Assembly: GCA_028285625.1 (NCBI GenBank)
Contig: JANQOX010000019.1
Coordinates: 347,588 to 411,587, forward strand
From: Myxococcota bacterium
GTDB lineage: Bacteria; Myxococcota_A; UBA9160; UBA6930
Reading direction: 5' to 3'
DNA: 64,000 nucleotides
The notes under the pieces were generated by a model. The model did not search any database and had not been told where the DNA came from. It worked only from the letters and a program-made list of their open reading frames with translations. The translations under genes were made by a program, and so were the position numbers. Position 1 is the first letter of the stretch, and every line of letters begins with the position of its first letter. This document shows positions 1 to 8,423 of the stretch, one piece after another.

Positions 1-1
1 G

Positions 2-1261
2 TTCGCCCTCTTCTTTCCCGAAACCCGGGACTTCTTCCTCCAGGACGCGGGCATCTTCGACTTCGGCGACCTGCGCGAGCGCAACGGCATGCCGTTCTTC
101 TCACGCCGGGTGGGACTCGGCGAGCGCGGGCAGGTCGTCGACATCCACGCCGGCGCCAAGGTCACCGGCCGGGTCGGGCCGGTGAACTTCGGCGTGCTCT
201 CCGCCCAGCAGGAAGCCTACGACGGCATCCGCTCGAAGAACCTGTCCGTGGCCCGCGCCAAGTGGAACGTGCTCGAAGAGTCCTACGTCGGGTTCATCGC
301 CACCCACGGCGACCCGCTCTCGAACGGCTCCAACACCCTGGGCGGGGCCGACTTCCTCTATCGCACCACGCGCGCACTCGGCGACCAGACCTTTGAGGTC
401 TTCGGCTGGGGTCAGAAGAGCCACACACCGGGCCTCTCCGGCGAGAGCCACGCCTACGGCGGGCGGATCGCGTGGCCCAACGACCGCTGGAACGGGCGCG
501 TCGTCTACACCGAGATCGCCGACGCCTTCGATCCCGCCCTCGGGTTCGTGAACCGATCGGACATCCGCCAGTACGAGGGGGATCTGCGCCGCCGCTTCCG
601 GCCGAGCGACTCGTTCATCCGCACCGTGGACGTGTTTCTCGGGGGCCGGGTGGTGACCGACCGGGGCAATCACCTGGAGTCGATCCAGGTGGACGGCACC
701 GCCTTCACGATCACCAACCAGGACGGCGATTTCGTCTCCCTGCGAGGCCAGGGCCGCACCGAGGTGCTGAGTGCCCCGTTCCGGGTCTACCCGGGGATCG
801 TGCTCCCGGCCGACCGCTACGGGTTCGGCACGGGCTTGATCGAGGTGGGCACGGCCAACTCGCGGCCGGTCGCCGTCACGGCGTCCTGGTCCATGGGCAC
901 GTTCTTCTCGGGCACGATCCGGACCGTGGCGACGACCGTCGAGCTGCGCCCCTCGCGCATGCTCTTCGCGTCGATCCAGTTCGAACAGAACCAGGTGGAC
1001 CTGCCCGAGGGCGCCTTCACCACCCGGATCGCGCGCGTGGACGTGAACTTCGCCTTCACGCCGGACCTGTCCTGGGACAACCGCATCCAGTGGGACGACC
1101 TCACCGACTCCCTCGGATGGAACAGCCGGCTGCGGTGGATCGTGGTGCCCGGAAGCGAACTCTCCCTGGTCTTCAACCAGGGCATGGACACGTCCGACGG
1201 CAACTTCCAGAGGCTCTCGACGGACGTCACCGCCAAGGTCGCCTGGACGTTCCGCTTCTGA
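2..1261 (+). CDS. DUF5916 family outer-membrane-type protein, C-terminal part
   Basis: The reading frame is open from the first bases of the window, so the 5' end is missing and the true start lies upstream; 419 residues are visible. The first visible residues (FALFFPETRDFFLQDAG, then a PFFSRRVGL segment) match what I know of the DUF5916 domain, which usually follows a family-9 carbohydrate-binding-like domain in large exported proteins. The remainder shows alternating hydrophobic and polar stretches like beta-barrel strands, and the chain ends in Phe (WTFRF), the classic C-terminal signature of BAM-assembled outer membrane proteins. The substrate is unknown. The internal ATG at 89 is not believed to be the start, because conserved coding sequence continues before it. 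Confidence 0.8.
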   Translation, partial: FALFFPETRDFFLQDAGIFDFGDLRERNGMPFFSRRVGLGERGQVVDIHAGAKVTGRVGPVNFGVLSAQQEAYDGIRSKNLSVARAKWNVLEESYVGFIATHGDPLSNGSNTLGGADFLYRTTRALGDQTFEVFGWGQKSHTPGLSGESHAYGGRIAWPNDRWNGRVVYTEIADAFDPALGFVNRSDIRQYEGDLRRRFRPSDSFIRTVDVFLGGRVVTDRGNHLESIQVDGTAFTITNQDGDFVSLRGQGRTEVLSAPFRVYPGIVLPADRYGFGTGLIEVGTANSRPVAVTASWSMGTFFSGTIRTVATTVELRPSRMLFASIQFEQNQVDLPEGAFTTRIARVDVNFAFTPDLSWDNRIQWDDLTDSLGWNSRLRWIVVPGSELSLVFNQGMDTSDGNFQRLSTDVTAKVAWTFRF

Positions 1262-1321
1262 ACGACAGCGGGCCGCGCGGCGATGCCGCGCGGCCCGGTC
1301 GTCGCGTGGGCCAGGCCCGCC

Positions 1322-3157
1322 CTAGGGGCTGACCACCAGATCGGCGAACAGCGACATGAAGGCGCCGTTGCGCGAGACCTCGACGCCCTGCAGGTCGAGC
1401 CCCAGGAACGCCGGCAGCGGGAACGCATCGAGCGAACTCGCGAGCCCGGGCAGCACCTGGACCAGGAGCGGCGGCAGGATGAACTGCTCGAGCACCGTCG
1501 CATTCACGCCGATGTTGTTCTCCACGATGGCGACAGATACGTCGTTGGCCGTCGGCGTTCCGAGGGTGAAGGCCAGCGAACTCGTGATGTCGTCGAACGC
1601 CATGTCCAGGCCGAGAACGGTGTCGACCTCGCCCGCGACCAGCAGCTCGTTGCCCGCCACCAACACCACCTCGATGGCGAGGCCCGCGATCTTGAGCTCG
1701 CCCAGTTCGCCGAGGGGCCCGCTGGCACCCGTGACGATGGGCGCCAGCGTGGGCCGCAGGTCGATCCGGAGCGGCGCCGTGGGCGGCAGCTGCGTGAAGG
1801 CCGGGTCGAAGGCCGAGAGCAGCTGGGCCGTGATCGGCGTGAGCCCGAAGCCCAGGTCGATCTCGGTGAGCGACTGCACCAGCAGCCCGCACTCGACCTG
1901 CGCCTTCAGCAGCTGGTTGAAGGCAGCGGTCGAGACGCACAGCCCGAGCCCATAGGGCACGCCACCCACCGGCGTCGTACCGCCGAAGGCCGGGAAGAGC
2001 TCCATCGGATCGTACGAGGCCAGCAGGTCCGGCGCCTCGGGCGGCGGGGTGCAGTTCGAGAGGAACCGTGAGTCCGAACCGAGGGTGATCCCGGCCGTGT
2101 CCTCCGCCACGTCGAACAGCGGCGACTCGATGTCGACGTTGCCGAGCGCATTGCTGATCTCGCCGGTGATGCTGATGTCGGCGAGTGCGGTCTCGATGCC
2201 CTCGGCGATGGGCGCATCCAGGGGCCCGCTGCCGTCGGGATCGTCGAGGAAGTCGCGCAGGCCGTTGGTGACCGTCGGCTGGATGTCGCCGATGATGGCC
2301 TGCACCAGGCTGCCGATCAGCGGGAAGTCGCAGATGCCGCTGGTGAACTCGTCCTGGAAGCTGGTGAAGTTGACGGTCGGCGTGCTCAGCAGATTCACGT
2401 CGATGTTGCTCGGGTCGACGCTGTCCGGCTGGAGCGCGAAGTCGCCGAGGATGTCGGTCTGGGCGGCCGACACGGTCAAGTCGCAGGTCGGCGCGAGGCC
2501 CGAGCCGATGATGCGCAGGTTGACTTCCACGTCGTTGATGAAGACGTCGCCTTCGGCGAAGTTGGTCTGGGAGTCCACGTCGAGCGCGAAGCTCGAGAAG
2601 CTCGGCGCCGGGTTCACGACCTGGACGTCCACCCTGCCCAAGCAGCCCGCGAAACTGTCGATGGCGCAGAAGTCGCTGATCACGGTGGTGCCCGAGGGCA
2701 GCAGGGTCGCGATGTCGAGGTCCACGAGGTCGCCGACCACCGGCTCGATGGCATCGAGCCCGGTGTCGTTGAGCCGCAGCGCGACGCTCTCGAGGGAGAG
2801 GTCGCCGTCGGTGGTGCCATTGCCGGCCACCACGACGATGCGGTCGCGCTTGGTGAGCCCCGACACCGTGTTCACGGCCTGCACCAGGATCGGGTTGAAG
2901 ATCGCGTTGGAATCGAGCGTGACGTTGGCCGTCCAGGTGCCGTCGCCCACGAGCGCCAGCGGCGCGCCGTTGATGGTGGTGACCCAGGAGGCGGTGTTCA
3001 CCTTCCGCCAGGTGCCGGACACCGTGATGCTGCCCGCCGTCGTGAAGATGCCGGTCGCGTGCGAGGTGATCACGATCGCCGGGGGCTTCTGTGTGCACGA
3101 CGCGCCGAGCGACGTTGCCAGCACGAACGCGATGAAGGCCGTGGTCCAGATCCGCAT
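1322..3157 (-). CDS. large hypothetical lipoprotein
   Basis: This gene encodes a 611-aa exported protein of unknown function. The start at 3157 was chosen because MRIWTTAFIAFVLATSLGAS is a good signal peptide followed by Cys (lipobox-like LGASC), and a GAGGTG ribosome site sits 6 nt upstream; a further upstream in-frame start adds only Arg/Pro-rich sequence. After the Cys, residues of about 30-110 resemble an Ig-like or beta-sandwich repeat (SGTW...GDGTWTANV). The rest is rich in hydrophobic strands and Asp/Gly turns, with no catalytic motif I recognise. It converges on the DUF5916 gene. An envelope-anchored structural or binding protein is an inference only. Confidence 0.7.
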   Translation of the reverse strand: MRIWTTAFIAFVLATSLGASCTQKPPAIVITSHATGIFTTAGSITVSGTWRKVNTASWVTTINGAPLALVGDGTWTANVTLDSNAIFNPILVQAVNTVSGLTKRDRIVVVAGNGTTDGDLSLESVALRLNDTGLDAIEPVVGDLVDLDIATLLPSGTTVISDFCAIDSFAGCLGRVDVQVVNPAPSFSSFALDVDSQTNFAEGDVFINDVEVNLRIIGSGLAPTCDLTVSAAQTDILGDFALQPDSVDPSNIDVNLLSTPTVNFTSFQDEFTSGICDFPLIGSLVQAIIGDIQPTVTNGLRDFLDDPDGSGPLDAPIAEGIETALADISITGEISNALGNVDIESPLFDVAEDTAGITLGSDSRFLSNCTPPPEAPDLLASYDPMELFPAFGGTTPVGGVPYGLGLCVSTAAFNQLLKAQVECGLLVQSLTEIDLGFGLTPITAQLLSAFDPAFTQLPPTAPLRIDLRPTLAPIVTGASGPLGELGELKIAGLAIEVVLVAGNELLVAGEVDTVLGLDMAFDDITSSLAFTLGTPTANDVSVAIVENNIGVNATVLEQFILPPLLVQVLPGLASSLDAFPLPAFLGLDLQGVEVSRNGAFMSLFADLVVSP

Positions 3158-3281
3158 GAATGCCACCTCTGTGGGTTCGGTCGTTCTTCGTGGGTGAGGC
3201 GCCGAGCGTCCCACCCGGAAGGGGGGCGCAAGCGCACGCGAGGCGAGGGAGCGATGTCCCAACCCCTCAGGGTTTCTCCGC

Positions 3282-3311
3282 ATCCTGCTGCGCCGACGGA
3301 GGTCCTGTCAA
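3282..3311 (-). promoter_or_regulatory. candidate sigma70-type promoter for the lipoprotein gene
   Basis: On the minus strand a perfect TTGACA (3306-3311) is followed after 18 nt by CAGGAT (3282-3287), which matches the -10 consensus only at three positions. It lies about 125 nt upstream of the lipoprotein start, in a 218-bp gap that also holds short hairpins (CCCC/GGGG and AACCC/GGGTT). Confidence 0.35.
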
Positions 3312-3375
3312 CCCCGAAGGTGGGGCGTCCTGGGTGACTCGGAGTCCGGTGCCCGGGGGGCCCACTCGAGCGGGG

Positions 3376-3756
3376 TCAGGGCCCGAACAGGCGGGTCCAG
3401 AGGGGAGGCCCGAGGATCAGGAAACCCACCGCGGCGGACAACAGGGCCGCCACCAGCACGCCCGCTGCTGCGGCGTCCTTGGCGCGCCCTACCAGCGGAT
3501 GCGGTTCGGGCGCCACCCGGTCCGCCAGGGACTCGAGCGCGGTGTTCAGGGCCTCCGCGCACCAGACCAAAGCGATGCACACGAGCAGCAGGGCCAGGTC
3601 GGCGCCGTCGAGCCCCAGCCAGGCCCAGAAGAGCAGCACCAGTACCGTCGCCAGCAGATGGATCCTGGCATTGGGCTCGGTCCGGACCAGCCCTGCGAGG
3701 CCACGAAAGGCGTTGGCGAAGCTCCGGGCCCGGCCCGCCACCACGCCTCGGATCAA
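3376..3756 (-). CDS. dgkA: diacylglycerol/undecaprenol kinase DgkA family
   Basis: This is a small integral membrane kinase of the DgkA family (126 aa; E. coli DgkA is about 122). Family members phosphorylate diacylglycerol or undecaprenol using ATP. The sequence has an amphipathic N-terminus (RSFANAFRGL), then three membrane helices. The family signature ALNTALESLADRV contains the active-site Glu, and GRAKDAAAAGV the conserved Lys-Asp. The best start is TTG at 3756, overlapping the mobA stop as TTGA; a GTG at 3744 is the alternative. It is the last gene of a moeA-mobA-dgkA unit. The link to molybdenum cofactor genes is probably transcriptional convenience. Confidence 0.85.
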   Translation of the reverse strand: MIRGVVAGRARSFANAFRGLAGLVRTEPNARIHLLATVLVLLFWAWLGLDGADLALLLVCIALVWCAEALNTALESLADRVAPEPHPLVGRAKDAAAAGVLVAALLSAAVGFLILGPPLWTRLFGP

Positions 3757-4391
3757 AACCGCGGACCGCTCGTCGAGCCGATCTGCTCGCGGAAGGCCGC
3801 GAGCTCGTCGGGCGTATTCACGTTGCGAAGGGCCAGGCCGTCGGGGTCGACCGCTTCGAGATCCGGGCCGGCGATGCGCGCCACCTCGAGGTCGTCGAGC
3901 ACACCGCGCACCGAGAGCGCGCCGCGGTCGAGACGTGCGCGCAACTTCGGCGCAGCACTGCGGCGGTAGAGGGCGCAGAGCGGCTGCAACCCGTCCTCGG
4001 TCTGCGGCACCACCGCTTCGGCCTCGGGCCACGCGAGCAGAGCGAGCACCAGATCGGCCGACAAGCCCGGGAGGTCCGTAGCGACCACGAGCACGCGATC
4101 GCCGCGCGCCACCTCAAGCGCCGTCACCACGCCGCGCAGGGCACAAGCCGGCCCCGCGGAGTCTGCTACCGGGCGGCCCTCGGTCCCGGCGGGAGGGTCG
4201 CCGCCCACCAGCAGCACCTCGCCAAACAGGCCGGCCAGGCCGCGAGACAGGGCCACTGCCGCCGGCGGAGCATCCGGTGCCATGGAGAGGGCCGCCTTGT
4301 CGCGCCCCATGCGACGCGATGCCCCCCCGAGCAGCAGGGCCGCCGTCACGTCGGCGAAACGCCCCGCTGCGTCGCTGGCCTGCGGCGTCAT
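3753..4391 (-). CDS. mobA: molybdenum cofactor guanylyltransferase
   Basis: MobA transfers GMP from GTP to molybdopterin to form the guanine dinucleotide cofactor used by DMSO-reductase-type enzymes in the cytoplasm. The 212-aa protein shows the nucleotidyltransferase loop LLLGGASRRMGRDKA at residues 19-33 and a metal-binding TDLPGL segment around residue 104. It ends with an NVNTPDEL motif typical of the family. Its ATG overlaps the moeA stop by 4 nt (ATGA) and its own stop overlaps dgkA, so translation is probably coupled along the operon. Confidence 0.9.
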   Translation of the reverse strand: MTPQASDAAGRFADVTAALLLGGASRRMGRDKAALSMAPDAPPAAVALSRGLAGLFGEVLLVGGDPPAGTEGRPVADSAGPACALRGVVTALEVARGDRVLVVATDLPGLSADLVLALLAWPEAEAVVPQTEDGLQPLCALYRRSAAPKLRARLDRGALSVRGVLDDLEVARIAGPDLEAVDPDGLALRNVNTPDELAAFREQIGSTSGPRF

Positions 4392-5659
4392 GCCACGGGC
4401 TCATCGGAGGCGAGCACCGCACCGTCGAGCACCTGCACGCGAGCGAGCGAGCCGGCTTCGATGCGCTCGGCCTCGGCGGGAAACAGCAACAGCCCCTGCG
4501 CTTCGGTCATCGAGCGCAACACGCCCGAGCTCTGGTTGCCGGTGCTGCGGGCGGCGTACTCGGCTCCGCGCCTCGAAAGCGCCACGCGCACGAAGTGCAT
4601 GCGGCCGGGCTGTTTGGTCAGGGTCTCGGCGACGCGCGCTTCGACCACGGGGCGGAACAGCCGCCGGTGGCCCGCCATCTTCAAGAGGACCGGCCGCACG
4701 AACTGCTCGAAGGTGACCGTGGCCGACACCGGGTTGCCCGGCAGTCCGAAGACCAGCGGCCCGTCGGGCTCGATCCGCCCGAATGCGAGCGGATAGCCCG
4801 GCTTCATGCGCACGCCCCAGAACTGCAGGCGGCAACCGAGCTTCTCGAGTACCGGGCGGACGTGGTCGTGGTCGCCGACCGATACCCCGGCACTGGTGAC
4901 GAGCACGTCCGAGACGAGCCCAGCGCGCAGGTGCGCCTCGAGCGCTTCGGGGGTGTCGGCCGCGATGCCGAGGTTGCGTGCCCGGGCACCCGCCTCGCTG
5001 CACTGGGCGACGAGGGTGGTCCCATTCGAAGCGACGATGCGGCCGCCGGAGGGGTCCTGGTCGGCCTCCACCAGTTCGTCGCCGCTCGACGCGATGGCGA
5101 CCTGCGGCCTGCGGTGCACGCGGACCAGGGTCCGCCCCAGCGAAGCGAGCATGCCCAGGTGCGGGGGCGCGAGCAGCGCACCGGGGCCGAGCACCTCGTC
5201 GCCGTCGCGAACGTCTTCACCCGCTTCACGCACGTTGTCGCCCTGCACGGGGGCCACGCGGAGATCCACGTCGCCGAGCGGTGCGGACGCCTCGAGATGG
5301 GCCTCGGTGTCCTCTTGCCGGACGACGGTGTCGGCCCCCTCGGGTAGCGGGGCCCCCGTGAAGATGCGGGCGGCCTCGCCCGCCTCGAGACGGCGCTCGC
5401 CTTGCCCCCCCGCCGCGACCTCGAAGACCACGGGCAGCCGCACGGGCGCGTCGGCTCCGGCCCCCGCGAGATCGGTCGCTCTCACCGCGTACCCGTCCAT
5501 GGCGGAGCAATCGGCGGGCGGAAGCGTCCGGCCCGAGGCGACGGGCTCTGCGAGCACGCGGCCGAGCGCCTCGGACGCCGCGATCGTCTCGGCCGGCAGC
5601 AATCGCGCCTCACCGAGGACCACGCGGATCGCCTCGCCGACCAGGATGCCCTCGCGCAT
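4388..5659 (-). CDS. moeA: molybdopterin molybdotransferase
   Basis: MoeA inserts molybdate into adenylylated molybdopterin, the last step of Moco synthesis before MobA. The protein has the expected length (423 aa) and motifs: PPADCSAMDGYAVR near the N-terminus, ASSGDEL, GVSVGDHDHVRPVL, and GLPGNPVSATVTFEQFV in the core domain. An ATG at 5659 is preferred because AAGG lies 8 nt upstream; a GTG three codons earlier (5668) is also possible. It is the first gene of the moeA-mobA-dgkA operon and diverges from the ntrB-like gene. No Moco riboswitch was recognised upstream. Confidence 0.92.
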   Translation of the reverse strand: MREGILVGEAIRVVLGEARLLPAETIAASEALGRVLAEPVASGRTLPPADCSAMDGYAVRATDLAGAGADAPVRLPVVFEVAAGGQGERRLEAGEAARIFTGAPLPEGADTVVRQEDTEAHLEASAPLGDVDLRVAPVQGDNVREAGEDVRDGDEVLGPGALLAPPHLGMLASLGRTLVRVHRRPQVAIASSGDELVEADQDPSGGRIVASNGTTLVAQCSEAGARARNLGIAADTPEALEAHLRAGLVSDVLVTSAGVSVGDHDHVRPVLEKLGCRLQFWGVRMKPGYPLAFGRIEPDGPLVFGLPGNPVSATVTFEQFVRPVLLKMAGHRRLFRPVVEARVAETLTKQPGRMHFVRVALSRRGAEYAARSTGNQSSGVLRSMTEAQGLLLFPAEAERIEAGSLARVQVLDGAVLASDEPVA

Positions 5660-5749
5660 GGCACGCACCTTACCGGCGGTCGGCGCGCCTCGCCCGGCCC
5701 GGGGCCACCGAGAGCGCTCGCTCGACGGCTCGCCCTGGCGCGGCTAAGT

Positions 5750-5766
5750 TGCACAAATCTTGTGCA
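5750..5766. promoter_or_regulatory. 17-bp NtrC-like dyad operator
   Basis: The sequence TGCACAA-ATC-TTGTGCA is a perfect inverted repeat with 7-bp arms and a 3-bp spacer. The known NtrC-binding site has the same architecture (TGCAC.A-N3-T.GTGCA). It lies in the moeA / ntrB-like intergenic region, about 75 nt upstream of the kinase gene and in an unusually AT-rich stretch for this genome. An autoregulatory site for the downstream response regulator is the natural inference. Confidence 0.5.
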
Positions 5767-5838
5767 CGTTTTTCGAAATCTTCATCTTTTTCAGTGACTT
5801 GGGAAACGGTGGCCAAGGCCTCCGACTCGGGGCCACCC

Positions 5839-6915
5839 ATGGCCCGTGACCTCCGCGACGTCGTCGAGTCGATCCTGGCCGGAGTGGTCGTGGTCGACGC
5901 GGGCGGCCGCGTGGAGCTGCTGAACTCGGCGGCCTGCCGGCTGCTGGGCTTCTCGCAGGAGCAGGTCGTGGGCGCGCCGGTGGAGCGCCTGGCGCCGCCC
6001 GACCACGCGCTGCCGCGGCTGGCGCGGGAGACCCTCGAGAGCGGCGTATCCGCCTCGGAGGCCGAGCAGCCCCTCGAGCAGCGGGGGGCCGAGCCGCTGC
6101 TCCTCGACGTCAGCACCACCCCCCTGTTCGAGGGCGCCGAGATCGATGGTGCGGTGGTGGTGGTGCGCGACCGCGCCGCCCAGCGCCGACTCGAGCAGCT
6201 CGAGTACGAGCGCGCCCGCTTCATCGACTTCGGGCGCATCGCCGCCGGGCTCGCCCACGAAGTGAAGAACCCGCTCGGCGGCATCCGCGGTGCGGGCGAG
6301 CTGCTGGTGCGCCGCGCGGACGACGACAAGACGCGCGAGATCGCCGAACTCGTGGTGCAGGAGGCCACGCGGATCGCGGGCCTCGTAGACGACTTCATGG
6401 TCTTCGCGCGGGGCGAGTCGCTGCGGGCTGCGCCGGTCAACGTCCACCGGGTGCTCGACGACGTGCTCGACCTGCTGAGCCTCGACCCCCTCGCCGAAGG
6501 GGCCGAGGTGGTCCGGATGTTCGACCCCTCGATCCCCGAGCTGCTCGCCGACGCCGACCGCCTGACCCAGGTGTTCCTGAACCTCGCGCGAAACGCGCTT
6601 CAGTCGATGGACCGTGGCGAGCGCACGCTTCGCATCGAGACGCGCATGGCCCTCGACCCCAAGATGGCCGTGGACGACGGTCCCCCGGTGCCGGGCGTGG
6701 CGATCCGGATCGCCGACCGCGGCTGCGGCATGTCGCCCGATGCCCTGCGCGAGGCCACCACGCCTTTCTTCACCACGCGCGCCGGCGGCACCGGCCTGGG
6801 CCTGGCCGTCGCCGACTACTGGGTGGCCCAGCACCAGGGTGCTCTCGAGATCGAGAGCACCCCTGGTGAGGGGACCACCGTGAGCGTGCTCCTTCCCCTG
6901 CGGCGGGCAGCATGA
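5839..6915 (+). CDS. NtrB-type PAS sensor histidine kinase
   Basis: This is a soluble two-component kinase (358 aa from the ATG at 5839). A PAS domain spans about residues 8-115, a dimerisation/phosphoacceptor helix carries His140 (GLAHEVKNPLGGIRG), and the ATPase domain contains NLARNALQS, DRGCGM and GGTGLGLAV. There is no membrane segment, as in NtrB. The partner regulator starts 58 nt downstream. The start is uncertain: an in-frame GTG at 5809 could add ten residues, but earlier in-frame codons run through the 17-bp operator dyad and are unlikely. It is NtrB-like in form; its actual signal (nitrogen or other) cannot be read from sequence. Confidence 0.85.
   Translation: MARDLRDVVESILAGVVVVDAGGRVELLNSAACRLLGFSQEQVVGAPVERLAPPDHALPRLARETLESGVSASEAEQPLEQRGAEPLLLDVSTTPLFEGAEIDGAVVVVRDRAAQRRLEQLEYERARFIDFGRIAAGLAHEVKNPLGGIRGAGELLVRRADDDKTREIAELVVQEATRIAGLVDDFMVFARGESLRAAPVNVHRVLDDVLDLLSLDPLAEGAEVVRMFDPSIPELLADADRLTQVFLNLARNALQSMDRGERTLRIETRMALDPKMAVDDGPPVPGVAIRIADRGCGMSPDALREATTPFFTTRAGGTGLGLAVADYWVAQHQGALEIESTPGEGTTVSVLLPLRRAA
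6832..6868. repeat. long near-perfect inverted repeat inside the kinase gene
   Basis: A CACCAG+GGTGCTCTCG arm (6832-6847) and its reverse complement (6852-6868) can pair over 16 bp with one bulged C and a 4-nt loop. It lies within the last 28 codons of the NtrB-like gene, about 105 nt before the ntrC-type start. It could attenuate or stabilise the bicistronic transcript, or be a by-product of codon choice. Confidence 0.5.
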
Positions 6916-6973
6916 CGTGCCCCTGCGGCGAGCGGCCTGACGTGGCGCACCGACGCCTCGCGCGGAGAACCCC

Positions 6974-8407
6974 ATGAGCCCTGGCATGCGCGTCCTGATC
7001 GCCGACGACGAAGCCTCGATCCGCTTCGTCCTGCGCGAAACCCTCGAGTCTGCCGGCCACACCGTGACCGAAGCCGATGGCGGCGACCAGGCACTCGCGG
7101 CGCTCGCCGAGGGCGAGTTCGGCATCGCGTTCTTCGACATCCGCATGCCGGGCCCGAGCGGCCTCGAACTGCTCGACCGCGTGAAGGCCATGGGCAGCGA
7201 GGTGGCGGTGGTGATCATCACGGCCCAGAACACCTTCGAGAATGCGGTCGAGGCCATGAAGCGGGGTGCGCTCGACTACCTGGTGAAGCCCTTCGGCACC
7301 GACGAGGTGCTGGCGCTGGTCGAAAAGGCCCGCCGCACGCGCGCGCTCGAGAGCGAGGTCCGCGTGCTGCGCAAGCGGGTGGCAGGCGCGCCGCCGTCGG
7401 CCGAGCGGCTGGTCGGCCGCAGCCCCTCGCTGCTCGAGGTCTTCAAGACCATCGGACGGGTGGCGCGAAGCGACGTGCCGGTGCTGGTGACGGGCGAGAG
7501 CGGCACGGGCAAGGAGCTGATCGCCCGGGCGATCCACAACGCGAGCGATCGCGCCGAGGGCGCGTTCGTCGCGGTCAATGCGGCCGCCATCCCGCGCGAA
7601 CTGCTCGAGAGCGAGCTGTTCGGCCACGAGCGCGGCGCATTCACCGGGGCCGTCGAGGCGCGGCCTGGCCGCTTCCGCGAGGCCTCGGGTGGCACGCTCT
7701 TCCTCGACGAGATCGGCGACATGCCCCTCGAGCTGCAGGCGAAGCTGTTGCGCGTACTGCAGAGCGGCGAGGTGACGTCGGTCGGGGGGCGCCGGCCCGA
7801 AGCGGTCGACGTGCGCATCCTGGCCGCCACGCACCGCGACCTCGAACGCGCCGTCGCCGATGGCGCGTTCCGCGAGGACCTGCTGTACCGGCTGCGCGTG
7901 GTCCCGATCCACATGCCGCCGCTGCGCGATCGGCCCGAGGACATCGAGCCGTTGGTCGAGCATTTCTTGTCGCGATACGACGCCGAGCTCACCGGGGGTG
8001 AGCACCAGCTGGCCGAGACGACACTCGACCGGCTCCGCGAACACTCCTGGCCGGGCAACGTCCGCGAGCTGGAGAACGCCATCAAGCGCGCGCTGGTCCT
8101 GGCCTCGAGCGAGGTGCTGTCGGGCGACGACTTCGCCTTCCTGCTCGAGCAGGAATCGGATCGCGGCCAGCCCGCGGCAGGCCTCGAAGACCTCGTGGTC
8201 GATGAGGTGGTGCAGGCCCTGCAGGGCGACGAGACGGGCGAGATCTACCGGGACCTGCTCGCGCGGGTCGAGCGCCCCCTGCTCGAGACCGTGCTGGCGC
8301 GCACCGGCGGCAACCAGATCAAGGCCGCCGCGGTGCTCGGCATCAACCGCAACACGCTTCGCAAGAAGATCGCCGACCTCGACATCACCCTTCCGAGACG
8401 CCCGTGA
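6974..8407 (+). CDS. NtrC-family sigma54 response regulator
   Basis: This 477-aa activator has an N-terminal receiver domain (DDE at 11-13, phosphoacceptor Asp55, Lys105). A central AAA+ domain carries a Walker A GESGTGKE near 174-181, the sigma54-contact loop GAFTGA at 221-226 and Walker B LFLDEIGD. A Fis-type helix-turn-helix follows at the end (GGNQIKAAAVLGINRNTLRK). It should activate RNA polymerase-sigma54 when phosphorylated by the adjacent kinase. NtrC itself is the closest match, but the family also contains other regulators, so no target genes are assigned. The upstream 17-bp dyad is a candidate binding site. Confidence 0.9.
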   Translation: MSPGMRVLIADDEASIRFVLRETLESAGHTVTEADGGDQALAALAEGEFGIAFFDIRMPGPSGLELLDRVKAMGSEVAVVIITAQNTFENAVEAMKRGALDYLVKPFGTDEVLALVEKARRTRALESEVRVLRKRVAGAPPSAERLVGRSPSLLEVFKTIGRVARSDVPVLVTGESGTGKELIARAIHNASDRAEGAFVAVNAAAIPRELLESELFGHERGAFTGAVEARPGRFREASGGTLFLDEIGDMPLELQAKLLRVLQSGEVTSVGGRRPEAVDVRILAATHRDLERAVADGAFREDLLYRLRVVPIHMPPLRDRPEDIEPLVEHFLSRYDAELTGGEHQLAETTLDRLREHSWPGNVRELENAIKRALVLASSEVLSGDDFAFLLEQESDRGQPAAGLEDLVVDEVVQALQGDETGEIYRDLLARVERPLLETVLARTGGNQIKAAAVLGINRNTLRKKIADLDITLPRRP

Positions 8408-8423
8408 GGGGCCGGCCACGGGC

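Noticed and set aside
2049..3197. 382-codon Ser-rich plus-strand frame opposite the lipoprotein gene
   Set aside because: The minus-strand frame has a signal peptide and ribosome site; this one has neither.
3158..3283. Longer N-terminus for the lipoprotein (start at 3283)
   Set aside because: It adds 42 Arg/Pro-rich residues before a good signal peptide and overlaps the candidate promoter.
5733..5754. Sigma54 -24/-12 promoter before the NtrB-like gene (TGGCG...TTGCAC)
   Set aside because: GG and GC are 12 nt apart; the sigma54 spacing is 10 nt, so it should not be functional.
8408..8423. TPP riboswitch before thiE or thiD
   Set aside because: Neither upstream region contains the conserved CUGAGA or ACCUGAUC-type elements, and the thiE gap is only 16 nt.
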